Origin: Chryseobacterium sp. JJR-5R
GTDB taxonomy: Bacteria > Bacteroidota > Bacteroidia > Flavobacteriales > Weeksellaceae
Direction of reading: 5' to 3'
Assembly (NCBI RefSeq): GCF_034047335.1
Contig: NZ_CP139137.1
Coordinates: 2,542,001-2,606,000, forward strand
Length of the DNA stretch: 64,000 nt
Shown here: piece after piece, positions 1-8,304 of the stretch
Position numbering within the stretch: position 1 is the stretch's first letter
Layout: every line of letters begins with the position of its first letter
The notes under the pieces: generated by a model
What the model saw: only the letters and a program-made list of their open reading frames with translations
Databases searched by the model: none
What the model was told of the DNA's origin: nothing
Program-made: the position numbers and the translations under genes

Positions 1-588
1 GTCCAGCTTATTCAGGATACGGATCAGCTCCATTTTTTCAATGTAACTGAGGTCTCCAGTTATAATATCTGTTGCTTCCCGGATTCTTTTCATTTGCCTG
101 TCCAGTACATCCATGCCTTTTTCCGAGATGCGTACAATCCTGTTTCTTTTATCAATCTCAGATTCTTCCTGGGTAATCCAGCCCTGTTTCAGCAGCCTGG
201 TGATAATAAGCATGCCTACAGGCTTATCATGAATATTTTTCTTAATAAGCTCCATTTTCGTCATTTCGCCGAAAGCTTTTAGGTTAATAAGATAGATAAA
301 GTCTTCCTGAGTTGTAAATTCAGACTCTGAAATAACAGATTTAGAATATGTTTTTGCATAACGGTTGAGATGTACAAGCAGCGTGCTGATGGTACTTTCA
401 GCGCTTCTGCCGTTTTCTTTTCCTTCCCAGTACGGTTCATCTAAAATTGTACCACCTTTTCTGTTTTCAGTGTCACATACCCATTTTTTAAAACCGTCTA
501 TATTATTAGGATAGGAATCACCTTCTGTATGCTTAGCCTCAAACTCTTCCAGAAGCCCGATGATCTCTTTTATATTCTGATAATCCAT
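1..588 (-). CDS. MarR-family transcriptional regulator, 3' end outside the window
   Basis: A minus-strand frame stays open from an ATG at 588 to the window edge, giving 196 codons without a stop, so the C-terminus is missing. The C-terminal half reads as a MarR winged helix: a helix-turn-helix around KKNIHDKPVGMLIITRLLKQ and a wing with EIDKRNRIVRISEKG. About 75 residues precede the usual MarR start. The same architecture and clear residue similarity occur in the protein at 56888-57532, so the two are paralogs. It diverges from the DUF2383 gene at 730, with palindromes between them, which suggests autoregulation or control of that gene. The ligand is unknown. Confidence 0.85.
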   Translation of the reverse strand, partial: MDYQNIKEIIGLLEEFEAKHTEGDSYPNNIDGFKKWVCDTENRKGGTILDEPYWEGKENGRSAESTISTLLVHLNRYAKTYSKSVISESEFTTQEDFIYLINLKAFGEMTKMELIKKNIHDKPVGMLIITRLLKQGWITQEESEIDKRNRIVRISEKGMDVLDRQMKRIREATDIITGDLSYIEKMELIRILNKLD

Positions 589-602
589 TAATAATTTACG
601 TT

Positions 603-618
603 AGTATACAAATATACT
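603..618. promoter_or_regulatory. candidate MarR operator palindrome
   Basis: AGTATA-CAAA-TATACT is a perfect inverted repeat with 6-bp arms. It lies 15 bp upstream of the minus-strand MarR start codon, which is where an autoregulatory operator would be expected. The assignment is inferred from symmetry and position only. Confidence 0.4.
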
Positions 619-702
619 TTTTATTTGGATTCCGTGTATATTAATAAACTTATTTTTAAAATTTTTAAATTTAGATTAATTAAGGCACGCATCTTGTAAG
701 TC

Positions 703-718
703 TATTGGTACACCAATA
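703..718. promoter_or_regulatory. palindrome immediately upstream of the DUF2383 gene
   Basis: TATTGGT-AC-ACCAATA is an inverted repeat with perfect 7-bp arms, ending 11 bp before the ATG at 730. It could be a regulator binding site, perhaps for the divergent MarR protein, or a hairpin in the 5' leader that affects translation. Confidence 0.4.
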
Positions 719-729
719 AAAAAAATATT

Positions 730-1179
730 ATGAACAACGAAAAAACTGTATCAGTACTAAACGATTTACTAAACATTACCAACGACAGAATTGAAGGATT
801 TTCAAAAGTTGAAGACAAAGTTTGGGAAAACCATTCCGGATTAAAGAATGATTACGATCAGATGGTATCACAGTCGCAGACCATGAGGTCTGATCTTGTA
901 AGATTGATCAGCGAAAAAGGAGGAGAAGCGGATAATACAACCAGTACAGCAGGAGCAGTACACAGAGCGTGGATCGACATTAAGAATTCTTTTACAGGAG
1001 ATAATGCAGAATCTACCCTTGAAAACGTTGTATTCGGAGAAAAGGCAGCCATTAAGGCTTATGAAGATGCTTTAGAAAGCGGGGATCTGTGTCCTGAAAG
1101 TTCTCAGGTAGTTTCGGATCATTTGCATCATTTAAGATCTTCTTATGCTAAATTCGAAAATTTAGAAAAGGTCAATTAA
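730..1179 (+). CDS. PA2169/DUF2383 family ferritin-like four-helix-bundle protein
   Basis: This 149-aa cytoplasmic protein has no signal peptide and is largely helical. It opens with a pattern typical of DUF2383 (PA2169 family): LNDLLNITNDRIEGF near residues 10-24, then a central AGAVHRAWIDIKNSF stretch, then a GEKAAIKAYEDAL helix with E and H residues spaced as in ferritin-like folds. Members are linked to stress responses, but their reaction is not established. The gene diverges from a MarR regulator and is followed directly by an intrinsic terminator, so it is probably monocistronic and stress-regulated. The family call is firm; the function is not. Confidence 0.85.
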   Translation: MNNEKTVSVLNDLLNITNDRIEGFSKVEDKVWENHSGLKNDYDQMVSQSQTMRSDLVRLISEKGGEADNTTSTAGAVHRAWIDIKNSFTGDNAESTLENVVFGEKAAIKAYEDALESGDLCPESSQVVSDHLHHLRSSYAKFENLEKVN

Positions 1180-1207
1180 TCAATAATTATCCCCTAAGGA
1201 TAATTTT

Positions 1208-1240
1208 AAAATAAGGGAGCTCTCGGGTTTCCTTATTTTT
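1208..1240 (+). terminator. rho-independent terminator after the DUF2383 gene
   Basis: AAATAAGG at 1209-1216 pairs with CCTTATTT at 1231-1238 and is followed by a T run. It lies about 30 bp after the stop at 1179. Confidence 0.75.
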
Positions 1241-1253
1241 TTGTGCAGTATAA

Positions 1254-1413
1254 GAGTTTGTTTAAATTTAGCTGAAAGTATACTATTTCGCAGATCAAAG
1301 GCAATTACGCAAACCTGAATACTAATAGAAAAACCTGTGAGTCTGCGGGTTTATATTTCAAAATAAGATTTAAATCTGCTACACAGTATAAGGTATAATT
1401 CTTAAACAGGCTC
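1254..1413. mobile_element. MITE-like 160-bp element (candidate)
   Basis: The left end reads GAGTTTGTTTAA and the right end, on the opposite strand, reads GAGCCTGTTTAA, so 10 of 12 bases match as terminal inverted repeats. TAA flanks both ends (1251-1253 and 1414-1416), consistent with a 3-bp target duplication. The interior is non-coding and contains opposed GCAGAT/TCTGCG-type segments. No transposase is present. With one copy visible, this remains a candidate. Confidence 0.4.
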
Positions 1414-1463
1414 TAAGAATTGGCAACCTTTGTTGTTTTCAAAGTCTGTAAAATTTGCCCAGA

Positions 1464-4265
1464 TTATTCGTTCCCGAATTTCTTAACACGGATCTTTTTT
1501 TCTTTTACTTTGATAACAAACGGTTCAAGGCTGACTATTTTTCCTGCTTCTATCTTTGCTTCTGAGCTGTTACGTTCCACATACGTATTGGCAGGAAGCG
1601 AGTTTTCATTGAGCTCAATTTTATAACTCCCGGATTCCAGGAAAGAAATAAATTCACCGTTGTCATCCGTTACCACACGCTGTAAAAGTTCATCCCTTTT
1701 GTAAATATTGAAGATAATGCCTCCGATCTTGGGGTCAAAATCCAGTGCTGTTTTTGCGTTGAATTCGTAATCTATTTTTCCCTGTATAGTTCCGTTCTGG
1801 TGCAGAGGGATCTGCAGGGCATAGTTGTACCTGTTCATATCAATTTCCGCTTCATTGTAATACCAGCCTTTCTGTATGATCTGTTTCAACGCATATTTTC
1901 CGTAAGGAAGCCCTTTATAATTAAGCTTCCCTTTGCTGTCTGTCCTGAATGAAATGGTATTGAGCATGACTAAGTATCCTTCTGCCGGCATATCCCCGTT
2001 ATCAAAAACTCCGTTATTGTTGTTGTCGTAATAGACAAAAGCGGCTATGTTCCCTTTATTGCCCGGATCCAGGGTATTTGATTTAAGATTCAGGGTAACG
2101 CCGGCTTCAACGGTAAGGAGGTTGTTGTTCAGTTCCCTCGAAGAATAGTGGAACCAGGATGTATTGAGATAAAGGCCGTACAGCTTGCCGGAATACTTCA
2201 GGTTGATAAACCCGGACGGCGATTTTCCGTACAGGATATCATCGGTATACGTGAAGCCTGAAGTAGCCGCAAGTTTCTGATCAAAAAAATCCTCATTCAC
2301 AAATGCTGAAAAAGAAAGCTTTTTATACGGGTTATTTTGATTGAATATTTTTGAGAATGCATATTCAGACAGGAAATAGCTTCCGTACTGATACATGAAA
2401 TTGAAATTAAGCCATTTGTAGCTGTAATTACCGGTGGCTTTCATCTGGTATTTCATCTGGTCGATATCCGGATACTGAGCCAGCCCGGCTTCAATCCCCA
2501 GTACGGAAGAATGCTTATGGTTTGGGCTGGACCACGTCATATAATCTGTGATCCTCTGTGCCTTGAGCTGTTTGGATTCCCGGTTGATCCCGGTGTCGAA
2601 GAAATTATTATACGTATTGGATTTTTCATTCTGGTACTGGAGGCTGAGCGCATATCCTACGTTCCCTTTCTTCGGGAAATTGATTCCGGTATCTACCCTG
2701 GTGGTATTTGATTCTAAATTATTGTCATAAAAATAAAACTTAGGGGAAAAATCTGAAATCAGGATATTCGTATACATGTTATAGTCCTTGATGATGCTGG
2801 TGGAAATATTCTGCTGGATCTGCAGCATGCCCCGCCTGTTTCCCGGGTAATAATCCGTACTGTAAAAATAGTTCCCGTTAACATTAAACTTATCAATAAT
2901 CCCGGAATACTGTGATTCCACAGCCAGCGAAGGCTTGGTGACATGTATGTTATCATATATGCTGAGCCCGCTGTATACTTTTGCCATCATATTCCAGTCT
3001 TTATTAAAGGAATACTGCATATCGGTTCCTAAAAGGCTATGCCTTGCATTTTCATAAGGGTCATTTCTGAAAACATAGGTTGCCGACATATTCCGGGCCG
3101 CATTCTGCATGCCCATACTGCCCCTGGCGAAAAAGCCGTAGCCGTATTTCAAAAATGAGTTCCTTTCCACCAGGCTGAAGGTCTGGTCTACAAACCCTAC
3201 TTCAAGCTTTTTATCTTTGTCTGAAGATGTTACCGCATATTCCGCACCCCTGCCGAACATGGACATTTCCATGATTTTGCTGATATTTCCCAGCGTATAT
3301 TCGCTGTTTTTCCGGTGATAGGTAATATAGGTGTTGGTAACTACAGGATCACTCTGGTTGTTCATGGTATAAATATTCCCCCTGAGAAATACATATCCTG
3401 AAGGAAGATTGAATCCCCCGGAACCGATAAGCTGATACATATCCAGGTTGTCTCCTACCCTCCTGTACCCTGCCGTAATGCTGTTTTTTTTATAGCTGGA
3501 AAACGAATTGTTCTGAAGATCCTGGTAACGCTGCGTAGAGGCCACATTCTGCACAGATACCGATGCATTACCGAATATTTCTTTTTCCGGGTCCCTGAAC
3601 CCTGCAATATCAACGGAAAACTGTGAGCTTTTTGCCAGCGGGCCGGAAGGCATGAACCGGAATACGAATACAGTGTCTTTTTCTACGGCAATGCTTCCCT
3701 TTTTTTCAATAAAAACATTTCCCTGTGCGATTTCCGGAATTTTAAAAACAACGGTAACTTTCTGCCGCGTGTTCCCGAGGTTGGAAATCCTTGCCCTCAC
3801 TTCCAGGGAATCTTTTATATTATTGATAAACAGTACTGGATTTTCTGCAGTAATCCGAAGTGCATTGTTTTCGGCAACATTAAATGAGATGGATTTTTCC
3901 GCAACCATCCGTTCTTGGGAATCCGTCAGGTCAAAGCTTATTTTTTTCTCCCCTGCTGCTGCATTATTGTTCACAATCATTTTTACCGGCATGAAAATAC
4001 TTTCGCCGGCATCCAGCTCCGCATCAATTTTTCCGGCTGAAACCGCTCTCAGGCCCTGCGGCGCATGAATGGCGATCTTACCTTTAAACGGCACGGCATC
4101 ATTATTTTTAAGGACGACGATCAGGTCGATGATGTTGTTTTCCGGTATCCCGGATTCACTGCGGACCTCCATGCTTACATCAGGAATACCCTGTGCAGGA
4201 ATGATGATAAAAGCGAGCGGTATCAAAAAAACAAACGCTATTTTTCTGAGAAGGTCGTAGTGCAT
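1464..4265 (-). CDS. usher-like outer-membrane assembly protein of a chaperone-usher-type locus
   Basis: This 933-aa protein has a signal peptide at about residues 1-26. Beta-sandwich-like sequence with alternating hydrophobic strands covers about 27-240. A long aromatic-rich region of about 245-730 has many YxYxF/G-type strand patterns expected of a beta-barrel. Two small beta domains follow: about 735-805, containing YYDNNNNGVFDNGD as in SdrD-B/Cna-B repeats, and about 820-905. It is the last gene after a pilin-like gene, a PapD-like chaperone and a two-domain subunit, exactly where an usher sits in fimbrial operons. I do not see a classical FimD/PapC signature. Usher function is inferred from context, size and topology. 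A generic outer-membrane barrel involved in surface-layer assembly is the alternative. Confidence 0.6.
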   Translation of the reverse strand: MHYDLLRKIAFVFLIPLAFIIIPAQGIPDVSMEVRSESGIPENNIIDLIVVLKNNDAVPFKGKIAIHAPQGLRAVSAGKIDAELDAGESIFMPVKMIVNNNAAAGEKKISFDLTDSQERMVAEKSISFNVAENNALRITAENPVLFINNIKDSLEVRARISNLGNTRQKVTVVFKIPEIAQGNVFIEKKGSIAVEKDTVFVFRFMPSGPLAKSSQFSVDIAGFRDPEKEIFGNASVSVQNVASTQRYQDLQNNSFSSYKKNSITAGYRRVGDNLDMYQLIGSGGFNLPSGYVFLRGNIYTMNNQSDPVVTNTYITYHRKNSEYTLGNISKIMEMSMFGRGAEYAVTSSDKDKKLEVGFVDQTFSLVERNSFLKYGYGFFARGSMGMQNAARNMSATYVFRNDPYENARHSLLGTDMQYSFNKDWNMMAKVYSGLSIYDNIHVTKPSLAVESQYSGIIDKFNVNGNYFYSTDYYPGNRRGMLQIQQNISTSIIKDYNMYTNILISDFSPKFYFYDNNLESNTTRVDTGINFPKKGNVGYALSLQYQNEKSNTYNNFFDTGINRESKQLKAQRITDYMTWSSPNHKHSSVLGIEAGLAQYPDIDQMKYQMKATGNYSYKWLNFNFMYQYGSYFLSEYAFSKIFNQNNPYKKLSFSAFVNEDFFDQKLAATSGFTYTDDILYGKSPSGFINLKYSGKLYGLYLNTSWFHYSSRELNNNLLTVEAGVTLNLKSNTLDPGNKGNIAAFVYYDNNNNGVFDNGDMPAEGYLVMLNTISFRTDSKGKLNYKGLPYGKYALKQIIQKGWYYNEAEIDMNRYNYALQIPLHQNGTIQGKIDYEFNAKTALDFDPKIGGIIFNIYKRDELLQRVVTDDNGEFISFLESGSYKIELNENSLPANTYVERNSSEAKIEAGKIVSLEPFVIKVKEKKIRVKKFGNE

Positions 4266-4272
4266 TGTGATT

Positions 4273-5310
4273 TTATTGCGGGGTTATCTCGAACTGAAGT
4301 GTTGTGGAATAATCTTCTGTCTTGGCATTGATGAATCTCTGGTCGTTAGGGCTGGTTGAGTAATTGATATCATAATAAACACTGGAACCCTGGGTATACG
4401 CTCCTTTTGCCACCAGCTGCTGAAAGGAAGCCAGTACGATGGGATAAACAGTTGCATTGTTTCCTGAAACGGGGGACAATCCGAATTTTACCGCTTCCAG
4501 AGGAAGCGAGTTTCCGGCAGGGGAAGTAAATTTGCTCTGAAGGGATCTTATTTTGATCTGATAATTGGTATTGCTCTTTACACTGAGTGCATTGGCATAT
4601 ACGGAACTTACACCGTTGGTATAATCATTTTTACTCTTGAATTCCAGAGAGCTGTTCACGGCATTTGCAGAGAACTTCAATGACATTTCAGGCACATCGG
4701 GAGGAGTTCCTGAAAGCATACCGATCTGAAACTGGAAAACATGGTCCATCCTGCCGATTACATTATTATACCTGTCATAGGCCGTGAACTGCATGGGTGC
4801 TACAAAAGTGGTCCAGGCAGGATAATTGCCGAGATAAGAACCGCCGGCAACCATCAGGCTGTACTTGATCTGAAGATTGTAATAGTACCCGATAAAAAGA
4901 AAAGGAAAATTATATAACGCGGCATTTGATTGCGGAACCAGGAAAACTTCCGGCCCTTCCTGCATCATGACATTCAGCGGCATCCCGATTTGTGAAACGG
5001 AAGGCACGGCAAAAGGATAAGCACTTCCGGAAGTTGAGACCGGAGTGAAAGAAATCTTATTGGCAGGCAGCGTGTAATTGCCGTCTGTGGAAGTAACAGG
5101 CTGGGTCAGCCTTACGGACAGCCTCCAGTACGGAACGTTGATATATCCGTTGGCGGTAAAATTAGCGGTATAGGCATCAGGAATGGTATTGCCTCCGTAT
5201 GAAGCAATGGACATATAACCGTTGATCCATGAATTGTAGTATACCTGTGAACAGCAATGCATCCAGATAAACAGCAATGTGACGACTGAAAACTTCTTAT
5301 TGTTATTCAT
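4273..5310 (-). CDS. two-domain pilus subunit/adhesin-like protein
   Basis: This 345-aa secreted protein has an N-terminal signal peptide ending near LLFIWMHCCSQ. Residues about 25-205 form a unique N-terminal domain. Residues about 207-345 resemble the pilin at 6201-6725: KNDYTNGVSS (227-236) matches KDDYANGVSS there, both are followed by a short (N/D)xL(N/S)V(K/Y)S segment, and both end with a hydrophobic terminal strand. An adhesin domain plus pilin domain is the architecture of chaperone-usher tip adhesins such as FimH. The start overlaps the chaperone stop by 8 bp and the usher-like gene follows after 7 bp, so the genes are translationally linked. The adhesin role is inferred and the ligand is unknown. 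Confidence 0.6.
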   Translation of the reverse strand: MNNNKKFSVVTLLFIWMHCCSQVYYNSWINGYMSIASYGGNTIPDAYTANFTANGYINVPYWRLSVRLTQPVTSTDGNYTLPANKISFTPVSTSGSAYPFAVPSVSQIGMPLNVMMQEGPEVFLVPQSNAALYNFPFLFIGYYYNLQIKYSLMVAGGSYLGNYPAWTTFVAPMQFTAYDRYNNVIGRMDHVFQFQIGMLSGTPPDVPEMSLKFSANAVNSSLEFKSKNDYTNGVSSVYANALSVKSNTNYQIKIRSLQSKFTSPAGNSLPLEAVKFGLSPVSGNNATVYPIVLASFQQLVAKGAYTQGSSVYYDINYSTSPNDQRFINAKTEDYSTTLQFEITPQ

Positions 5311-6106
5311 AAGTAAAGTTTAATTCTCCAAGTTCAAGGTTATCACGATCTCCGTAATCTATCATGACCGAAGCTGTATATTTTCCTTTCTCCAGACCGG
5401 CAGGCAGTGCGATGCTTACTTCCCTTTTATTGCCGGGCATCGTATAAAAAACAAGGGTCTCAAGAGAAGTTTTTTTACCGTTCTGGGTATTGACAAGGTC
5501 GGTGTATATCTTACCGTCTGCCCACAGTTCTCCCAGGTTATCAAAAGTAAGGTCAAGATTTGGGCTTGATTTTTTATAGGTCAGGTTACTGATTTCCAGT
5601 TTTTTGTTTTTGGCAGAAGGAAGTTTATGGAAAAGCTTGATCCCGGAACGGATGCTTACTTTAATATTGGCCCCTTTGTTATCTACATCGTCTACCGGGT
5701 TCATCTGGCTTACGTAGAGCACCGCGGTATGGGTTGGAAGTTGATCTGATAAATTTCCGGGAACCGTAATAGTTACATCAATATCCTTCCGCTCACCGGG
5801 AGCAAGGGTAAAATAGTTGTCTTCTTTTTTTACAGAGACCCAACCTGCACAGGAGTTGGGAAGCGTATTGGCCGCAGCCATCATGTTTTCCCCTTTTTCA
5901 TTGTATTCCCAGTCTCCCAGGCTTACAGCAAGGTCTAAGGAATTTTTGGCACTTACATTGGTGACCGTTATTTTCTGGGTATTGCTGTTTCCGGTTCCGG
6001 ATTCAAAATAAAGTCTTGGAGGAGAAACAGAAACACCTGTCTGAGCGTACAGGCTTAAGCTTAAAGAAACCATAAGGCACAGAAATATAAAATACAGTTT
6101 TTTCAT
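5303..6106 (-). CDS. PapD-like periplasmic chaperone
   Basis: This 267-aa protein has a signal peptide (about 1-21, ending LSLYAQ). The mature start, VSVSPPRLYFESG, is followed by a QKITVTN strand and an APGERKDIDVTI strand, as in the first immunoglobulin-like domain of PapD-family chaperones. A second beta domain follows from about residue 150. In fimbrial systems such chaperones cap pilin subunits in the periplasm by donor-strand complementation. It lies between the pilin-like gene and the two-domain subunit gene. Some Bacteroidota use similar proteins outside fimbriae, so the specific role is inferred from the operon. Confidence 0.7.
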   Translation of the reverse strand: MKKLYFIFLCLMVSLSLSLYAQTGVSVSPPRLYFESGTGNSNTQKITVTNVSAKNSLDLAVSLGDWEYNEKGENMMAAANTLPNSCAGWVSVKKEDNYFTLAPGERKDIDVTITVPGNLSDQLPTHTAVLYVSQMNPVDDVDNKGANIKVSIRSGIKLFHKLPSAKNKKLEISNLTYKKSSPNLDLTFDNLGELWADGKIYTDLVNTQNGKKTSLETLVFYTMPGNKREVSIALPAGLEKGKYTASVMIDYGDRDNLELGELNFTYE

Positions 6107-6200
6107 GACGGAGATTTAATATTAAAAATACACAAAAAGTGCTACAAATAACCTTGCAACACCTTTAAATTTTCAATATTCCAGAAAGCTTCTCTATTTA

Positions 6201-6725
6201 TTATTGGGAAATAATGGTATAGGTTAGTTCTGTAGTATATACGGTAGGTGTCTGCCCCGCAATATAGTTATCAAGGTAAGCATTTGCGCCTGCACCTTTG
6301 TATTCAATGCTTATTTTTTTATCTACTCCTCCTACAGTTGAAGTAACAAGGGTAGTTTCATTTGCTGATAATTGTACGTTCTGCGCATACTGAGCTCCTG
6401 TAATAGGTTCTGATCCTGCACTTGCCTTAACCTGGATGGTATTGGCCTGGATGGTTTTGGCTCCGTTCAGTAAAGCAGCGTTTGCACTTTTCACTTTCAC
6501 CTGGAATCCTCCGGTACTGTAAACATTTAAATGGTCAGCATTCACAGATGATACACCGTTAGCATAATCATCTTTTGTAACGTAGTCTAGGTTAACTGTT
6601 TTTTGTGCGGTGTTAACTACAAGAGTCTGGATCGGCTTTAATCTTACATTTAAAGTTACGGTCTGCTGAGCTTTTACTGTTACAAATCCTATTAGAGAAA
6701 AAGCGGCAAAGATGAATTTTTTCAT
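6201..6725 (-). CDS. pilin-like major subunit candidate
   Basis: This 174-aa protein has a clear signal peptide (about 1-19, ending VTVKAQ), leaving a mature beta-rich domain of about 155 residues with no cysteines. It contains KDDYANGVSS at 51-60 and a YSTGGFQVKVKSA strand, both echoed in the C-terminal domain of the 345-aa neighbour. It ends in an alternating hydrophobic strand, TTELTYTIISQ. It has its own 318-bp AT-rich upstream region, suggesting strong separate expression as for a major pilin. The pilin assignment is inferred; the sequence similarity within the locus is directly visible. Confidence 0.6.
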   Translation of the reverse strand: MKKFIFAAFSLIGFVTVKAQQTVTLNVRLKPIQTLVVNTAQKTVNLDYVTKDDYANGVSSVNADHLNVYSTGGFQVKVKSANAALLNGAKTIQANTIQVKASAGSEPITGAQYAQNVQLSANETTLVTSTVGGVDKKISIEYKGAGANAYLDNYIAGQTPTVYTTELTYTIISQ

Positions 6726-7043
6726 GAGACGATGATGTTTTTTATTGTTATGAATTATTGTTCTAAATTTTCTAATGCAAAGATAAATACGCTTAAAGAC
6801 ATCTTTTTTGTAAAAAAATGCTCAAAATTTGCAAATATGGTTTTAGAAAAATAATGAGAAATCTACCGGTTATTACAAAAAAACGTAAAAAGTAGAATTA
6901 TATAAGCAATAAAAACTATCAATGTTACAATAAAATCAATACAACATTAACAATATATCAATTTTACAGCCTATAATTGTAATAAAATTTATAATATATT
7001 GTTATTCAGAACATAATTAATATCGTATTTTTTGCCTGATTTT
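6726..7043 (-). promoter_or_regulatory. AT-rich control region of the pilin-like gene
   Basis: This 318-bp gene-free stretch is very AT-rich. It holds a 10-bp inverted repeat, AACAATATAT at 6949-6958 and ATATATTGTT at 6994-7003. Similar TTACAATATAT sequence recurs upstream of the AraC gene near 8365. It is a plausible promoter and regulator binding region; no further element is evident. Confidence 0.35.
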
Positions 7044-7415
7044 CTATTGAGAAATTAGAGTTAGTACAAGGTAATCAGGTTTTTCAGATGAAGCGGTATA
7101 CATTTCTCTCATCAGCTTGCGCATCCTATGGTCTATGGTATATGTTTTCTGTACAGCTCCTCTTCCGCTGTTGATGATATTCATTTTATTATCATTATTC
7201 ACATGATTTATATTTACCTCAAATCCGGCTGTACTGGATATCGCAAAATATTTTTTTTCATCGATGCTTCCTGAAGACTGTTTATTCTGAATATCGCCAA
7301 TTGAAAGAATCTGTACAGGATTCAGGTGCATGCTAAGATAAACGCCGTCATTCTGGGCTGAAATATTGACAAATGCAAAAAATAAAATACCTAATAAAAA
7401 AAGTTTGGTACCCAT
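7044..7415 (-). CDS. short secreted pilin-like paralog
   Basis: This 123-aa protein has a signal peptide (about 1-20, ending VNISAQ). It shares three landmarks with the 174-aa pilin-like protein downstream: an early LNPVQILSI segment (LKPIQTLVV there), a STAGFEVNINH strand (STGGFQVKVKS there) and the same terminal LTLISQ/YTIISQ ending. It lacks the KDDYANGVSS block. It may be a minor subunit, initiator or terminator of the fibre. It lies just downstream of the AraC gene on the same strand. No independent function can be assigned. Confidence 0.5.
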   Translation of the reverse strand: MGTKLFLLGILFFAFVNISAQNDGVYLSMHLNPVQILSIGDIQNKQSSGSIDEKKYFAISSTAGFEVNINHVNNDNKMNIINSGRGAVQKTYTIDHRMRKLMREMYTASSEKPDYLVLTLISQ

Positions 7416-7473
7416 ATCACCTTAATTTTTCACTGAGTTGTTACTTAATGTAAAAGTACAATATTTTTCTTAT

Positions 7474-8304
7474 TTATTTCATTTCTGAGGGATTTTTTCC
7501 TGTATGTTTTTTTACAAAGTTGCTGAAGTTGCCTTCATCGTTGAAACCCAGGTCATAAGAGATTTCCGAAATGGTAAAATTTGTAAAAGCCAGGGCTCTT
7601 TTAAATTCCGTGATTACCTTTTCAATAATAATACTCTTTGCGGTTTTCCCCAAAACATATTCAGTCATCTCTGTAAGCCTTCTTGATGTGATATTGAGTT
7701 CACAGGCATAATGGGAAACTTTTTTTTCTGATTTGTAATCCCTCTGAAGAAGTATCTTGAAACGGTTTACATAGTGGAGATAATCAAATTTGACGTCCTT
7801 GTTTATCTCTTCATTTGGTATATACAAAAATGCGTCCAAAATCAGTCTTTCAATGGCATTATGTGCGGCAGATACATAAAGGTTTTCATCTTTTTTCTGA
7901 AAAGCCTCCATACGTTCCATAAAAACCACTTTCATCTGCTCGGTATTCAGGAAAGGAGCAATAAAAAGATCAGTATAATAATTGAAAAAAAGCTGTGAGT
8001 TTAAGAAAAGGCTGTCTTTGGAAGACCTTTCATAAAAACTGGAAGAAAAAGCAATAATCAGTATCTGATGCCCGTCTGCCTTACCGAAAACGATCTGTTT
8101 TTCGGGTCCTAAAAAAGCAATATTCCCGGCCTTTACGGAATAAGGTATATTTTCTATCTCAAGGTCGATATCCTCCATAAAGATATAGATACAGTAATAT
8201 TCCATGGTATGGAATTTCCTGGTGTAATTATTCCTTTTGATAATATCATCCAGACGGTTCACACTGAAACCTATATTTTTTAGCTGATCTGTTATTACAT
8301 ACAT
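7474..8304 (-). CDS. AraC-family transcriptional regulator of the fimbria-like locus
   Basis: This 276-aa protein has a cupin-like N-terminal sensing region (about 25-150) and a C-terminal double helix-turn-helix (about 185-276). The second helix-turn-helix carries the AraC signature around TISEISYDLGFNDEGNFSNFVKKHTGKNPSE. It is first in the minus-strand cluster, 58 bp before the short pilin-like gene, so it is the likely local regulator. The upstream 8305-8450 region is AT-rich with sequence resembling the pilin control region. The inducer is unknown. Confidence 0.85.
   Translation of the reverse strand: MYVITDQLKNIGFSVNRLDDIIKRNNYTRKFHTMEYYCIYIFMEDIDLEIENIPYSVKAGNIAFLGPEKQIVFGKADGHQILIIAFSSSFYERSSKDSLFLNSQLFFNYYTDLFIAPFLNTEQMKVVFMERMEAFQKKDENLYVSAAHNAIERLILDAFLYIPNEEINKDVKFDYLHYVNRFKILLQRDYKSEKKVSHYACELNITSRRLTEMTEYVLGKTAKSIIIEKVITEFKRALAFTNFTISEISYDLGFNDEGNFSNFVKKHTGKNPSEMK

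Noticed and set aside
3652..4068. 138-aa plus-strand ORF
   Set aside because: It is antisense to the strand-rich N-terminal part of the usher-like gene, and its composition is that of a reverse-complement shadow.
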